Counted from the first letter of the stretch, positions 15,947 to 25,236 are shown. The stretch is DNA of 64,000 bases from DASYFG01 sp036498565 (GCA_036498565.1 DASYFG010000004.1:620001-684000); one strand, 5' to 3'. Notes: generated from the sequence alone by a model not told the origin. Made by a program: numbers and translations.

Positions 15947-18900
15947 TTATTCCGAGATAAAATCAGTAATTGGCACCAACTTTTCAAATAAGCCTGACGG
16001 TGATTGTTGTACGACCATCATCGTGTTTGGCAGTGTGCGACCGCCCTTTGCTTGACGTTGATATGAATAGTCTTGAACAACATCTTTGCCGGAACCGTTC
16101 GCATAAGAACCACCATATTCAACTGCTTTCACAAAATCGCTGATTTTGGTTGTCACGGGCAAATACGGATACATGGCGCGAACTTTCGTACTTGCTAATA
16201 ATTCTGTGGCACGTGCCACATGATCAGCGTTAGGCGCTTCGTTATTAAGCACATCATAAAATGCAGACAAATCTTGAATCGCTGGAATGAATTCTAACGC
16301 CCGTCCCCAAACTTCCGGCGAACGCAAAACCCAGCGATTGCCCGCCAAATCTTGAATCAACAAGTTACTTGGCATTTCAAACTTATTCACTTCAAAAGGA
16401 TAAGTGGCTAATAATTTGACGTGTTGATCATCTTTTTTCACAATCTTAAAGCCTGATGAATAGGCTTTTGAGTGACTGCCGTATAATTCTGGCACGGCTA
16501 GCTTACCTTTGATGACTTTGACAGCGTCATTAGCGCCTTTTCTGGCCAACGTTTCGTCATAGAATTTGGCGCCTTTACCATTTTTATGCAATAACATTTT
16601 ACTCATGATGTATTGTTTAATACTCAAATCAGCTTTGCTGTTTTGCATAAAATCAGTGTTATTGGCACCAGGGAAACCGTTGGCTTGTACATACGCCACC
16701 AAATAACCGTAGGATTGATGATCGGCATTTTTGTGCGCACCGGCGACGTTGAATTCTCGCATGCGATCGTAAATTTTACGCAAAGGCGGATTTGGCATGT
16801 CCATTTCTGGGAACAAACGGTGATTGGTTTGACCAATTTGGGCGATGAAATACGCATCGTGGGCATGATGAATATCGTTCAAATCACGTACTTTTGATGG
16901 TTTATTTTTGAGGCCATCTTCCAAAATCAGATTCCGCAACTGCTGTGACCAAGCCGCTTTCACACCAAACGTTGGATAGCGCTGCTCACCGGCTGGCGTG
17001 GTGATACTATTTAAAATTTCAACGACATTTTTGGTGATTTGGCGTACACCGGTTAGTTGGCGTTGGACGAAACGTTCTTTGTCTTCTTTGAAATTTTTGC
17101 TGGTTAACAGCTTGTATTTCGTCGCGCTCATCAGATGTCCTTTGCCATCTTTATAAAGCGCCTGCCACAAGCCCTGGCCGGCTTGTTGGAAGGCTTCAGG
17201 TACGCGATTGGCGTCACCTTTATACGCATTATTGGCGCTGGTTGTGAGCACCCGATTGTCCAAACGATCATCAAATGAGCGTGAATAGGGATGGATATGG
17301 TCAATTTCTAAATGATCAGTCCCGTTAATAATCGCCGCCAAAACTTCGCCGTCAAACGGCTGGCCGGTATAAATATCTTTCCCTTCTTGCAAAAAATAAA
17401 GGAATAGCTTATCGGCTTTACCCGAGCGTGTTTTTTGCGTCAAAATATCCTTTGCGTAGGCATTATTTACGGTGACGCCCCATTTTTTCAGTTGCTCAAA
17501 ACGATTTTGCGTCATTTTGCGACGGTTGCGCAATTGCGTTGCCTCGTCATCCGTGGCAACTTCAACATACACACCAGCCGGCGCTTCGCCCATGTATTTC
17601 TCAATATCTTGAATAATCCGAACCGCTTGAATCATTGGCCGCTTAAACATTGGCGAAAGATCTAATTTCTTGATTTTTTCACGCCATGTATCTTGATCCG
17701 TTTGGTTAATCGCATCCACCATTTCTGCAAAGCCGCCTAGGCGATAGACGGCATCGAACGTCGTTGGCTTTTCGGCGTTTTTAAGCATATCAAGCAATGT
17801 GTAACCAGTATCTTCGTCGCGTAAACCTTCCAGAATTTTCCATGATTGCTTACTGTAACCTGCAGCGCGTACGCTGAGATTTTTGATGACTGCATCGGTC
17901 AAAAACGGTGCTTCTGGCCTTAAAGCTGATAAAGCATTGGTAATGCTTTGTGGCTCTTGCAAAACGGTTTGTAGATTCGCAATTCGTTCAAATACCGTTC
18001 GATTTTTGGGATCGTCTAACTGCGCTTGGGATACACCCGCCGCCAAATATTGATGATAAGTTTTCAACGCATTATTAAACGAGCGTTTCAGTGATTTATT
18101 AGTAAACGTTGGATTGAGCGCCAAACTTTCTGCGCGTAACCAGTCAAAAATCTTTTCATACGTGATTTTGCCGGTGTTTTTAGGATTTTGGAAAATTTCT
18201 TTGAAAATCCGGTGCTTGATTTTCGGTGAGAGATAATTGCCGATTTTCTCACCATCTTTGTTCAAACGACTCAAATCATCGACAAAACGGAAATTATTTA
18301 ATTCTTCATAAACTAAAAATTCCTGATAAACCAATGAATTTAACGGTAACGTGCGTGGATCTTGTTGCGCCGGCAATTGATAATTGACATCTTGTAGATA
18401 ATCTTCGTACGTCGCATCATTCCACAAACGCGGATCCACCACTTTCAAGCGCTCAATGAACGCTTGTTGTGTTTTGGGTAAATCAATCACCGTCGCGTAG
18501 TTATACGGCGTGATTTTGGCATCTTCAAAGCCTTCTCGTCGCACCGCCCACGACCAGGTGCTCAATTGTGAATCGGTGACCAATGGTCCCACAAAATAGG
18601 GTACGCGAAAACGCGCTAAACTCACAAATTGACTTTGTTCGACGCCTTCTTTATTACTGAACTCATCCGGCGATAATAATTCAGGATAAATAGTTTGCAT
18701 ATTTGTCAAAATCGCCACGAATTCATCCACATGGAGTGAATTTGGCAAAGCGCGGTTAATTTGCCCGTCGCGTTGCTTGGGGAAAACACCATATTGCGCA
18801 AATGACGCCCGCAAATCAGCCAACAGCTGACGCGCTTTTGGCGTTAATTGAAATGCGGGTTGATCGATGTGGACGTAAAGCGTCGTTATTTTTTGCCAAT

Positions 18901-20335
18901 CCGCGGTCGGTTCGCCTTTATCCGTCAATTTTGGATCGTTCAAAATGTAATCAAGCCACCCATTTGGCGTTAATTTGGCTTTGTCATCCCCACCTGAATT
19001 AACGAAACCAAACGTCGCCTCGGCTGATTTTTTCGCCGTTTTTTTCTGGCGCATCAACACTGAATTTGGATAATCAATCCATTGATCATACAGCCAGCGT
19101 AATGGTTTCGCCAAACTTTGTGTGGTTGCCTCTTGTTCAAATTCACCCAACAACTGCTTAAATAACGCCAATTGTTGCGCGTGTTGGGCGTATTTTTCAA
19201 TCATAAAACGCGAAATTGGGCGACCGCCAGTACTGGTTTGCAATAACAAAAAATCATTGATTGTTGTAATCGCCGTTAACGCAGTTTCCAGTTCGCCACT
19301 CATGGCGACAAACGCATCATAATTCTCGCGCGCTGTCGCATTTTTCAATTCATATTTGCGTTCCTCGCTAAATAAATTGTCAAATTCCAGCACGTTTTTG
19401 AACGCAGCTGACACATTAAAAGTCAAACCCAAAATCCCATTAAAAATTTGTTCGATAAATTTCTTGTCGAACTTTTTTTGTGCCTCTAAAACGCCGTCAT
19501 TATAGGCCGCCACTAAATCTTGTTGCTTATCTTTTAGTGTGTAACGGGCGTCGCTGTCATCTGGTTTTACCAAAATTTCGGCCATCTTTTGCACGGCTGT
19601 GGCGTCAGGCACCTTAGCCACATAACTAGTCGTCGGTTCAACGCCTTCTGACAAAACTGGTGTGATTTTCAAATCTTGTAAAGCTTGAAATAATGCTTGT
19701 AATTGTTGTGTCAATTGCGCATCACTTTGTACGCCAGCATGCACGTCAAAGTTAAAATGCCCTCGCGAATTCACAATGTGATAAATCGCCAAATAAACCT
19801 GCTCAACGCTGTAACGTTCAGGATGTTTGGTTTCGATCAACGCTTGGCGCAAATGATAAATCGTTGGGAAATACGCCGTGTTTTCTTCAAAATATTTCGG
19901 CCGCGGATGTTGTGTATCTGTCCATTTAAACGGCACCAGCCACGCAAAATTTTCGCCTGCTGGTACTTTGTAAAATTTCTGGAGCGGGTTACGGCCCAAC
20001 TGCTTTTTGGCGGCGCGATAACCGGCACGTTTATCATCCCGGCTCACCCACGAATACGCTTTGTTCGTCCACAAAATTGGATCCATTTCAGGAAACTTTG
20101 TTTTGAACAAACGATCAACTTCGCGTAAACGCCACTTTTTGCGATCTTTACGACGTCGGCTCGAACGATGGCTACGCCGACCTTTGCCATCTTCACCGTT
20201 GGCCGTTTCAGCTTCACTAAATAAGCGCACACCAGTTAGGTATTTGCCATATTTTTTAACGAGGCGATAATTGTCGTCAATGACCGCCCAACCAACCGAT
20301 CCCGTCCCAATATCCAATCCAATACTATAAGGCAT
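15947..20335 (-). CDS. cas9: CRISPR-associated endonuclease Cas9 (type II-A)
   Basis: Cas9 cuts DNA matching its crRNA guide. At 1462 residues it is somewhat larger than the S. pyogenes enzyme. RuvC-I is 'YSIGLDIGTGSVGWA' (Asp8), an arginine-rich bridge helix follows near residues 55-75 ('RRSHRSSRRRKDRKKWRLRE'), RuvC-II is 'VYVEVATDDE' (Glu925), HNH is 'LEIDHIHPYSRSFDD' (His1013) and RuvC-III is 'HHAHDAY' (His1157, Asp1160). All catalytic positions are kept and there is no frameshift. The last 200-odd residues should be the PAM-interacting domain. AGGAG lies eight bases before the ATG. It heads the cas operon, with the tracrRNA pointing toward its 3' end. Confidence 0.97.
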   Translation of the reverse strand: MPYSIGLDIGTGSVGWAVIDDNYRLVKKYGKYLTGVRLFSEAETANGEDGKGRRSHRSSRRRKDRKKWRLREVDRLFKTKFPEMDPILWTNKAYSWVSRDDKRAGYRAAKKQLGRNPLQKFYKVPAGENFAWLVPFKWTDTQHPRPKYFEENTAYFPTIYHLRQALIETKHPERYSVEQVYLAIYHIVNSRGHFNFDVHAGVQSDAQLTQQLQALFQALQDLKITPVLSEGVEPTTSYVAKVPDATAVQKMAEILVKPDDSDARYTLKDKQQDLVAAYNDGVLEAQKKFDKKFIEQIFNGILGLTFNVSAAFKNVLEFDNLFSEERKYELKNATARENYDAFVAMSGELETALTAITTINDFLLLQTSTGGRPISRFMIEKYAQHAQQLALFKQLLGEFEQEATTQSLAKPLRWLYDQWIDYPNSVLMRQKKTAKKSAEATFGFVNSGGDDKAKLTPNGWLDYILNDPKLTDKGEPTADWQKITTLYVHIDQPAFQLTPKARQLLADLRASFAQYGVFPKQRDGQINRALPNSLHVDEFVAILTNMQTIYPELLSPDEFSNKEGVEQSQFVSLARFRVPYFVGPLVTDSQLSTWSWAVRREGFEDAKITPYNYATVIDLPKTQQAFIERLKVVDPRLWNDATYEDYLQDVNYQLPAQQDPRTLPLNSLVYQEFLVYEELNNFRFVDDLSRLNKDGEKIGNYLSPKIKHRIFKEIFQNPKNTGKITYEKIFDWLRAESLALNPTFTNKSLKRSFNNALKTYHQYLAAGVSQAQLDDPKNRTVFERIANLQTVLQEPQSITNALSALRPEAPFLTDAVIKNLSVRAAGYSKQSWKILEGLRDEDTGYTLLDMLKNAEKPTTFDAVYRLGGFAEMVDAINQTDQDTWREKIKKLDLSPMFKRPMIQAVRIIQDIEKYMGEAPAGVYVEVATDDEATQLRNRRKMTQNRFEQLKKWGVTVNNAYAKDILTQKTRSGKADKLFLYFLQEGKDIYTGQPFDGEVLAAIINGTDHLEIDHIHPYSRSFDDRLDNRVLTTSANNAYKGDANRVPEAFQQAGQGLWQALYKDGKGHLMSATKYKLLTSKNFKEDKERFVQRQLTGVRQITKNVVEILNSITTPAGEQRYPTFGVKAAWSQQLRNLILEDGLKNKPSKVRDLNDIHHAHDAYFIAQIGQTNHRLFPEMDMPNPPLRKIYDRMREFNVAGAHKNADHQSYGYLVAYVQANGFPGANNTDFMQNSKADLSIKQYIMSKMLLHKNGKGAKFYDETLARKGANDAVKVIKGKLAVPELYGSHSKAYSSGFKIVKKDDQHVKLLATYPFEVNKFEMPSNLLIQDLAGNRWVLRSPEVWGRALEFIPAIQDLSAFYDVLNNEAPNADHVARATELLASTKVRAMYPYLPVTTKISDFVKAVEYGGSYANGSGKDVVQDYSYQRQAKGGRTLPNTMMVVQQSPSGLFEKLVPITDFISE

Positions 20336-20366
20336 TTTCTCGCTCCTCGTTTGTTTACTTGCTTTA

Positions 20367-20395
20367 AGAATACCCTTTCAAACAACGAAAAACAA
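20367..20395 (-). promoter_or_regulatory. cas9 promoter
   Basis: TTGTTT (20390-20395), 17 bases, TATTCT (20367-20372) on the minus strand, in the 79-base gap before cas9. Confidence 0.5.
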
Positions 20396-20414
20396 GCGAA
20401 ATGTGAGCGTTTTC

Positions 20415-21572
20415 TTATTTCACCAAAACCTGGCGCAACAACACCGGCGCCACCAAAGTCGAGACCACAATTACCAACGTCAATTCGGAATAAACCGCCA
20501 CGCTAATCACGTGCGCATCCAAACCTAATTTGGCGATAATCAGCGCCATTTCACCGCGCGCGATCATGCCGATGCCCACAATGTTGGCAGTCGGCCACTT
20601 CTCACCCAGCAAACGCGTCCCAAAACCCGCACCAAGCCACTTTGTCGCCACCGCAGCGACACTCAATACCAGCAGTAACCACCATTTGTCCAAAAGACCG
20701 TCGAATGTCATCGCCAGCCCAATTGACGCAAAGAAAACTGGCACAAACACCGCATAACTCACCGGCGTCATCAAATTAAATAACTGCTCCGCCTTTGGCA
20801 AACGCCCAATCAAAATTCCGGCCAAAAATGAGCCAACGATTGCCGACAAACCGGCTGCCTGTGCCAACCAAGCCGCACTCAGCGCAATACCGACGCCACC
20901 AATCACCAGCGCGCCGCTTACCGGCACTTGCGCCAACCAACGCAATAAGTGTGGCAAAATAAATTTCCCTGCCACTAACATAATAATGAAAAAACCAATT
21001 GGATAGCCAACCTGTTGCCAAACAGCTAATTCTGGGCCGTGACCGTGCCCCCCACTCGCGCCAAAATAAGCCACAAACGCACTCACTAAGCCAACCGCCA
21101 ACAAATCATCTACCACCGCAGCGCCCAAAATTGTCGCGCCAGCTGGTGTTTTTAATTGGCGATATTCGCTCAAAACTTCCGCCGTAATGGAAACGGAGGT
21201 CGCGGAGAAAACAATGCCCCAAAATAGCGCCGTTTCAAACTCATAACCAACCCAGCGCGCCAAACCATAAAAAACAACTAACGGCACAATTGCGCCAAAC
21301 ATCGCTGCGCTAAAAGCCGTTTTGAATTTGCTAGCCAATAGCGCAAAATCGGTTTCAATGCCGACTAAAAACATCAGTAAAATCACACCAATTTCCGCCA
21401 AAACGCTTAACACGTCCGTCATCTGCACCCAATTCAAAAGCGCGGGTCCTAGCACGATTCCAGACACTAATTGCCCGGCGACAGCTGGCAAACCAACGCG
21501 TTGTGCGCCCCAACCAAACATGACCGTCACTGCCAAAATCAAAATTAAACTTTGCATCATTTCTAAACTCAT
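20415..21572 (-). CDS. Cation:proton antiporter (CPA2 family)
   Basis: A 385-residue membrane antiporter of the CPA2 (KefB/NapA/GerN-like) group, probably exchanging Na+ or K+ for H+ and so serving pH and salt balance. About twelve hydrophobic segments are seen; signatures are 'LPAVAGQLVSGIVLGPALL', 'EIGVILLMFLVGIETD', 'ATSVSITAEVLSE' and 'GAAVVDDLLAVGLVS', the last carrying the paired aspartates typical of electrogenic exchangers. There is no C-terminal RCK/TrkA-N domain. The start at 21572 has GGAGG six bases upstream; the longer reading from 21626 runs through the leader hairpin. The 5' leader forms a long terminator-like hairpin, described separately. Confidence 0.88.
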   Translation of the reverse strand: MSLEMMQSLILILAVTVMFGWGAQRVGLPAVAGQLVSGIVLGPALLNWVQMTDVLSVLAEIGVILLMFLVGIETDFALLASKFKTAFSAAMFGAIVPLVVFYGLARWVGYEFETALFWGIVFSATSVSITAEVLSEYRQLKTPAGATILGAAVVDDLLAVGLVSAFVAYFGASGGHGHGPELAVWQQVGYPIGFFIIMLVAGKFILPHLLRWLAQVPVSGALVIGGVGIALSAAWLAQAAGLSAIVGSFLAGILIGRLPKAEQLFNLMTPVSYAVFVPVFFASIGLAMTFDGLLDKWWLLLVLSVAAVATKWLGAGFGTRLLGEKWPTANIVGIGMIARGEMALIIAKLGLDAHVISVAVYSELTLVIVVSTLVAPVLLRQVLVK

Positions 21573-21589
21573 CAGATCCTCCAAAACAC

Positions 21590-21652
21590 AAAAAAGCAGC
21601 CACTTAAGAATAGACGTGCCCCCCACAACGTCGATTCCTTAAGCAACTGCTT
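21590..21652 (-). promoter_or_regulatory. Long terminator-like hairpin in the antiporter leader
   Basis: On the minus strand an interrupted stem of about 20 pairs: AAGCAG/CTGCTT, CTTAAG/CTTAAG, an AAT/ATT section and GACGT/ACGTC, with a G-rich loop (TGTGGGGGGC) and a six-T tail. The T tail ends about ten bases before the GGAGG of the antiporter. It either ends the folate transcript or acts as an attenuator; there is no room for a promoter after it. Confidence 0.7.
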
Positions 21653-21687
21653 AACCGGTATTTATTAAAAATAGCGTAACAAGTTTT

Positions 21688-22767
21688 TTAGCGCGTGTCA
21701 AATGACGCACTCCAGTAGCTTTGCGCCATGCCGTTGACGACTTGGGCCATTTGTTTGGCTGATTTGATGTCGTGCACGCGTAGGACGCGCGCGCCACGGT
21801 GAAACATTTCCGTAGCGGCCACTAATGACACATCGGCCCGTGCTTCTTTGGGCAAATCCAACCAGAATTTAGCCCAACCTTTATTGGAAACCGCGGTCAT
21901 CACGGGGCGTTTGAAGCGTTGCAAATGCGCAATGGTGTTCATCATCGCCAAATCTTGACGGTAGTCGGAATTGCGCGCGTAACCAACTCCTGGATCCAGC
22001 GCAATACGATTTTCAGCAATACCCGCGGCGGTCAATGTCGCCAAATTATCCTCAAACCAAGCGCCCATTTCCGTCACCAAATGCGTCACCACCGCTTCGC
22101 GCGGATTCCACATTGTCAACAAACCAACATCAACGCCCGCCAAAAACGGCAATTTGCGCGCGTCATCGGTGAAGCTGTGGATATCGTTAATGATGTCCAC
22201 GCCCAACTCGACTGCCGCGACCATCACGTCATATTTATAGGTATCGATTGCGATAACCGCTTGCGGGAAACGGGTTTTGATGGCGGTGATATACGGTGCG
22301 ACACGGGCAATTTCTTCAGCTGGTGTCAATTCCAAACCCGCTTCAATGTAGCCGGGTTTGGTCGTTTGGCCACCGACTTCAATGATATCGGCGCCGTTGG
22401 CCAGCATCGTTTCAACCCGCGCCAACATCGTTTCCAAATCCGCAACTTGATCGCCATTATAAAACGACTCTGGACTCACGTTCAACACTGCATAAACCAA
22501 ACCATCGGCATCGTGCAACGCGTGTCCGTTTGCTTGCCAAAGATAATCATTTTGCGCTAACCAATCAGTTAAATCGGCTTGCGGCAAACGCGCATTTAAC
22601 GCTTGCACCGCCCCACGCGTCAGCCAATAATCATCGCCCACCGCGATGGCCTGAAGTTCGGTTAATAGCGTGACATCAACGTTGTCAAAATGCCACAAAG
22701 CGCCTTGCCCGTTGGCTTGCATCGCACTTAGCACAGGATTTTGCGGTTGTTGCAATTTAATTGTCAT
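21688..22767 (-). CDS. folP: Dihydropteroate synthase with N-terminal extension
   Basis: FolP joins p-aminobenzoate to hydroxymethyl-dihydropterin diphosphate, and is the sulfonamide target. The TIM-barrel starts near residue 90: 'YAVLNVSPESFYNGD', 'IIEVGGQTTKPGY', 'DIINDIHSF', 'ALDPGVGYARN' and 'RVHDIK'. The usual 'SRKSF' is replaced by 'SNKGWAKFW', and 'TRPG' by 'TKPG'. The first 90 or so residues, which the common 270-280-residue form lacks, show no known motif; long FolP forms occur in lactobacilli. It ends the folate operon and overlaps xtp3 by 11 bases. Confidence 0.9.
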   Translation of the reverse strand: MTIKLQQPQNPVLSAMQANGQGALWHFDNVDVTLLTELQAIAVGDDYWLTRGAVQALNARLPQADLTDWLAQNDYLWQANGHALHDADGLVYAVLNVSPESFYNGDQVADLETMLARVETMLANGADIIEVGGQTTKPGYIEAGLELTPAEEIARVAPYITAIKTRFPQAVIAIDTYKYDVMVAAVELGVDIINDIHSFTDDARKLPFLAGVDVGLLTMWNPREAVVTHLVTEMGAWFEDNLATLTAAGIAENRIALDPGVGYARNSDYRQDLAMMNTIAHLQRFKRPVMTAVSNKGWAKFWLDLPKEARADVSLVAATEMFHRGARVLRVHDIKSAKQMAQVVNGMAQSYWSASFDTR

Positions 22768-23350
22768 GTTTAAGTGCCTCCATTAAGGCTTTCGCCGCGC
22801 GACCACGATGTGAAAAAGCGACCCGCTCTGCCAGCGGCATTTCGGCGAATGTTTTGCCATTTTCAGCGACAAATAACGTATCAAAACCAACAGAATAATC
22901 GCCGCGTTCCGCCAAAGCCAACGTCACGCCACCTCGCCCGGTGCTTGATAATTCACGGCCGTCCGGCGTTAACAAGATGAACAACGCTTCCAAATACGCA
23001 CCGCGATCCATTTCCGGGGTGTATAAACTCAGCAAATAATCGTCTTCTTCCTGAATCGATTTTAAGCCTAATTGTTTAAATTCACGCGCAATCGTTAAGC
23101 CAAAATGATCTGGAAATGCGGCAAAATAGGCACCGGTATCATCAGCCAAAATGAATTCATTTGGCAAAAACTGCTGGATGAAGCGCGCCTTGCCCAAAGC
23201 GTTTTCGTATTGATCGTCCGTTGTTTCGGCCGGGAAAGTTTTTTCGGCGATTAATTCACGATAATTCACCACTTCCACGCCAAATTCAGCAAAGGTTGCT
23301 TGAATTTCGCGGGTTTTAGCAGAATTATTTGAAGCGACTACTAATTTCAT
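22757..23350 (-). CDS. HAM1/Xtp3-type nucleoside triphosphate pyrophosphatase
   Basis: A 197-residue member of the HAM1/RdgB family, which hydrolyses non-canonical purine NTPs such as XTP and dITP. 'LVVASNNSAKTREI' and 'ILADDTGAYF' are the family motifs, and 'SHRGRA' ends it. The usual 'GFGYDPLF' is here 'SVGFDTLF', a notable divergence at the substrate site. The same gene (xtp3) occupies this place in the L. plantarum folate cluster, so it may serve as the missing dihydroneopterin triphosphate pyrophosphatase. That role is inference from position. It overlaps folC by four bases. Confidence 0.8.
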   Translation of the reverse strand: MKLVVASNNSAKTREIQATFAEFGVEVVNYRELIAEKTFPAETTDDQYENALGKARFIQQFLPNEFILADDTGAYFAAFPDHFGLTIAREFKQLGLKSIQEEDDYLLSLYTPEMDRGAYLEALFILLTPDGRELSSTGRGGVTLALAERGDYSVGFDTLFVAENGKTFAEMPLAERVAFSHRGRAAKALMEALKHDN

Positions 23351-24615
23351 TTTTGTCCTCCTACAGCGCGCAATGTATAAAACGAGCCGGCAATCACGAT
23401 AAATTGGCCGTCGCGTCGGATTTGTTGCGCGGCGTTTAATGCTTGATCGGCTGCCACTTGCTCAACGGACATTTCCGGGGCAAGTGTTTTGATCGCCGTC
23501 ACTAAATCTGCGGCCAAAAGCGCTCTTGGATTGGCTGGTGTCACGGCAATCACGCGTGCGAAATGTGGCAGTAATTCGGTCAGCATCGCCTGATAATCTT
23601 TGTCCGCTAGAATGCCTAAAATCAAAATTGGTTTCAGCGGCAAACGCCAATCCGCCAGCGCTTGCACCAAAGCTTGCGCCGCGTCCAAATTATGCGCGCC
23701 GTCCCACACCAAACGCCGCCGGTCGTCCACTTGCAAACGCCCAATCATGCGCGCCCGCGCCAAACCAGAACGTCGGTTTTCAACTGTGAAGTCAACTTCA
23801 AAACGACTTTCCAATGCGGCTAAAATTTGCCAGACAACGGCCAAATTCCGCGCTTGAAAACGCCCCTTTAACGCAGAAACGTACGTCACTGCGTCAATTT
23901 CCACCGTCAATCCTCGCAAAGTGCTGCTCTGAATGGCCACCTGAACATCACGTTCAAACCATTGTGCGCCAACCTGTTTGGCTTGGGCCTGCAACACGTC
24001 TTTGACGACTGATTCTTGCGCTAAATCACTGACAATTAGCGCATTTTCTTTCATCAAACCCGCTTTATTGCGCGCGATTTCCGCCAATGAATTGCCCAAA
24101 ATAGCGAGATGATCCAGCCCGATTTCAGTAAAAGCCACCACGGCCGGGGCGGCGATAATGTTCGTTGCGTCGTGCAAACCACCCAAACCGGCTTCCACAA
24201 TCGCATAATCCACTTCTGCCATTTCAAAGACCATCAACGCCACCAACGTCCATGTTTCAAAATAAGACAACGCATCCGCTGTCAAATCATGTTCGGTTAG
24301 CGCCGCTAAAAGCTTTTCGTAAGCCTGCACCCAAATTTCTGGTGCAACAAATTCACCGTTTAACCAAATTTGCTCGCGATCTTCATAGACGGCTGGACTT
24401 GCAAAATGGCCAACCGAAGCACCGCTCGCGCGTAAAATTTCGCGCAAAATGGCGCCAGTGGAACCTTTGCCATTCGTGCCAGCGATTTGAATGACGCGAT
24501 AAGTGCGGTCCAGCTGGTCAACCCACGCCAAAACCTCGCGCAAAAACGCCACGCGCTGCGGATCAAACACCCGCCATGATTTATCTAATTGTGCTTGAAT
24601 CGTTGTGTAATCCAT
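23347..24615 (-). CDS. folC: Folylpolyglutamate synthase / dihydrofolate synthase, folate-cluster copy
   Basis: A 422-residue Mur-ligase-fold enzyme that adds glutamate to dihydropteroate or folates. 'IQIAGTNGKGSTGAIL' is the P-loop, with 'GHFASPAVYEDREQIW', 'IVEAGLGGLHDATN' and 'VWDGAHNLDAAQAL' following. A second copy is at 50547-51740; the two share the fold but differ widely. There is no Shine-Dalgarno. Instead an extended -10 (TGT TAAAAT) stops six bases before the ATG, just after a terminator, so this gene probably starts a leaderless transcript folC-xtp3-folP. Confidence 0.93.
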   Translation of the reverse strand: MDYTTIQAQLDKSWRVFDPQRVAFLREVLAWVDQLDRTYRVIQIAGTNGKGSTGAILREILRASGASVGHFASPAVYEDREQIWLNGEFVAPEIWVQAYEKLLAALTEHDLTADALSYFETWTLVALMVFEMAEVDYAIVEAGLGGLHDATNIIAAPAVVAFTEIGLDHLAILGNSLAEIARNKAGLMKENALIVSDLAQESVVKDVLQAQAKQVGAQWFERDVQVAIQSSTLRGLTVEIDAVTYVSALKGRFQARNLAVVWQILAALESRFEVDFTVENRRSGLARARMIGRLQVDDRRRLVWDGAHNLDAAQALVQALADWRLPLKPILILGILADKDYQAMLTELLPHFARVIAVTPANPRALLAADLVTAIKTLAPEMSVEQVAADQALNAAQQIRRDGQFIVIAGSFYTLRAVGGQK

Positions 24616-24621
24616 GTTTTA

Positions 24622-24630
24622 ATTTTAACA
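24622..24630 (-). promoter_or_regulatory. Leaderless extended -10 promoter of folC
   Basis: TGT TAAAAT on the minus strand, ending six bases before the ATG at 24613-24615. Transcription would begin at or next to the A of the ATG. Confidence 0.6.
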
Positions 24631-24655
24631 AAAAACGGCCGAAATTGGCCGTTTT
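24629..24655 (-). terminator. Terminator between folE and folC
   Basis: Stem AAAACGGCC/GGCCGTTTT with six Ts on the minus strand, splitting the folate cluster into folBKE and folC-xtp3-folP. Confidence 0.8.
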
Positions 24656-24663
24656 CATCTCCT

Positions 24664-25236
24664 TTAATTTGCCACGCGACGTGCAAATGATTCGCGCAAA
24701 AAATTATCCGTCTTCAACAAACCGTGATGAACCGTCGTGTTGGTTTGCGTGCCGGGTCGGTTAATGCCGCGCATTTCCATGCACATGTGGCGCGCCGTCA
24801 CGTTGACCGCAATCCCCTTTGGGTGCACGATGCGCGTCATTTCATCGGCAATTAAGTTCGTCAAATTCTCCTGCACACTTGGCCGGCGACTAGCCCAATC
24901 CACCAAACGCGGAATTTTGCTCAAGCCAATAATTTCACCGTCCGGCACGTAAGCGACATCCACCGTGCCAAAAAATGGCAGCAGATGATGCTCACACATC
25001 GAATAAAACGGGATCGACTCAACAATCACCATGTCCGCATCGCTTTGCGTGGTGAATAATTTGTAATCATTAAATGTTGTTTCACCCGCGTGGGCAAAAA
25101 TTTCGGCGTGGGCTTTCACCACACGAGCTGGCGTTTCAAGGACGCCTTCACGCGTGGGATCATCCCCAATCGCCGCCAATAAATCCGTCACGCCTTGCGC
25201 TAAAACGGTTGCTTGTTCGTCTGTAAATGTTTTCAT
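24664..25236 (-). CDS. folE: GTP cyclohydrolase I
   Basis: FolE converts GTP to dihydroneopterin triphosphate, the first step of folate synthesis. The 190-residue protein has the zinc and active-site motifs 'YSMCEHHLLPFFG' and 'ARHMCMEMRGI' and the 'GLSKIPRLVDWASRRPSVQENLT' region. The start at 25236 gives a four-base ATGA overlap with folK; a reading 12 codons longer enters folK and is less likely. A strong terminator follows its stop. Confidence 0.95.
   Translation of the reverse strand: MKTFTDEQATVLAQGVTDLLAAIGDDPTREGVLETPARVVKAHAEIFAHAGETTFNDYKLFTTQSDADMVIVESIPFYSMCEHHLLPFFGTVDVAYVPDGEIIGLSKIPRLVDWASRRPSVQENLTNLIADEMTRIVHPKGIAVNVTARHMCMEMRGINRPGTQTNTTVHHGLLKTDNFLRESFARRVAN

Noticed and set aside
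19703..20128. A 141-codon frame opposite the 5' part of cas9
   Set aside because: Fully within cas9 on the other strand, no ribosome site and no recognisable protein features.
21919..22560. A 213-codon frame opposite folP
   Set aside because: It mirrors the folP coding sequence, is rich in His, Arg and Gln as expected of the complement, and has no ribosome site.
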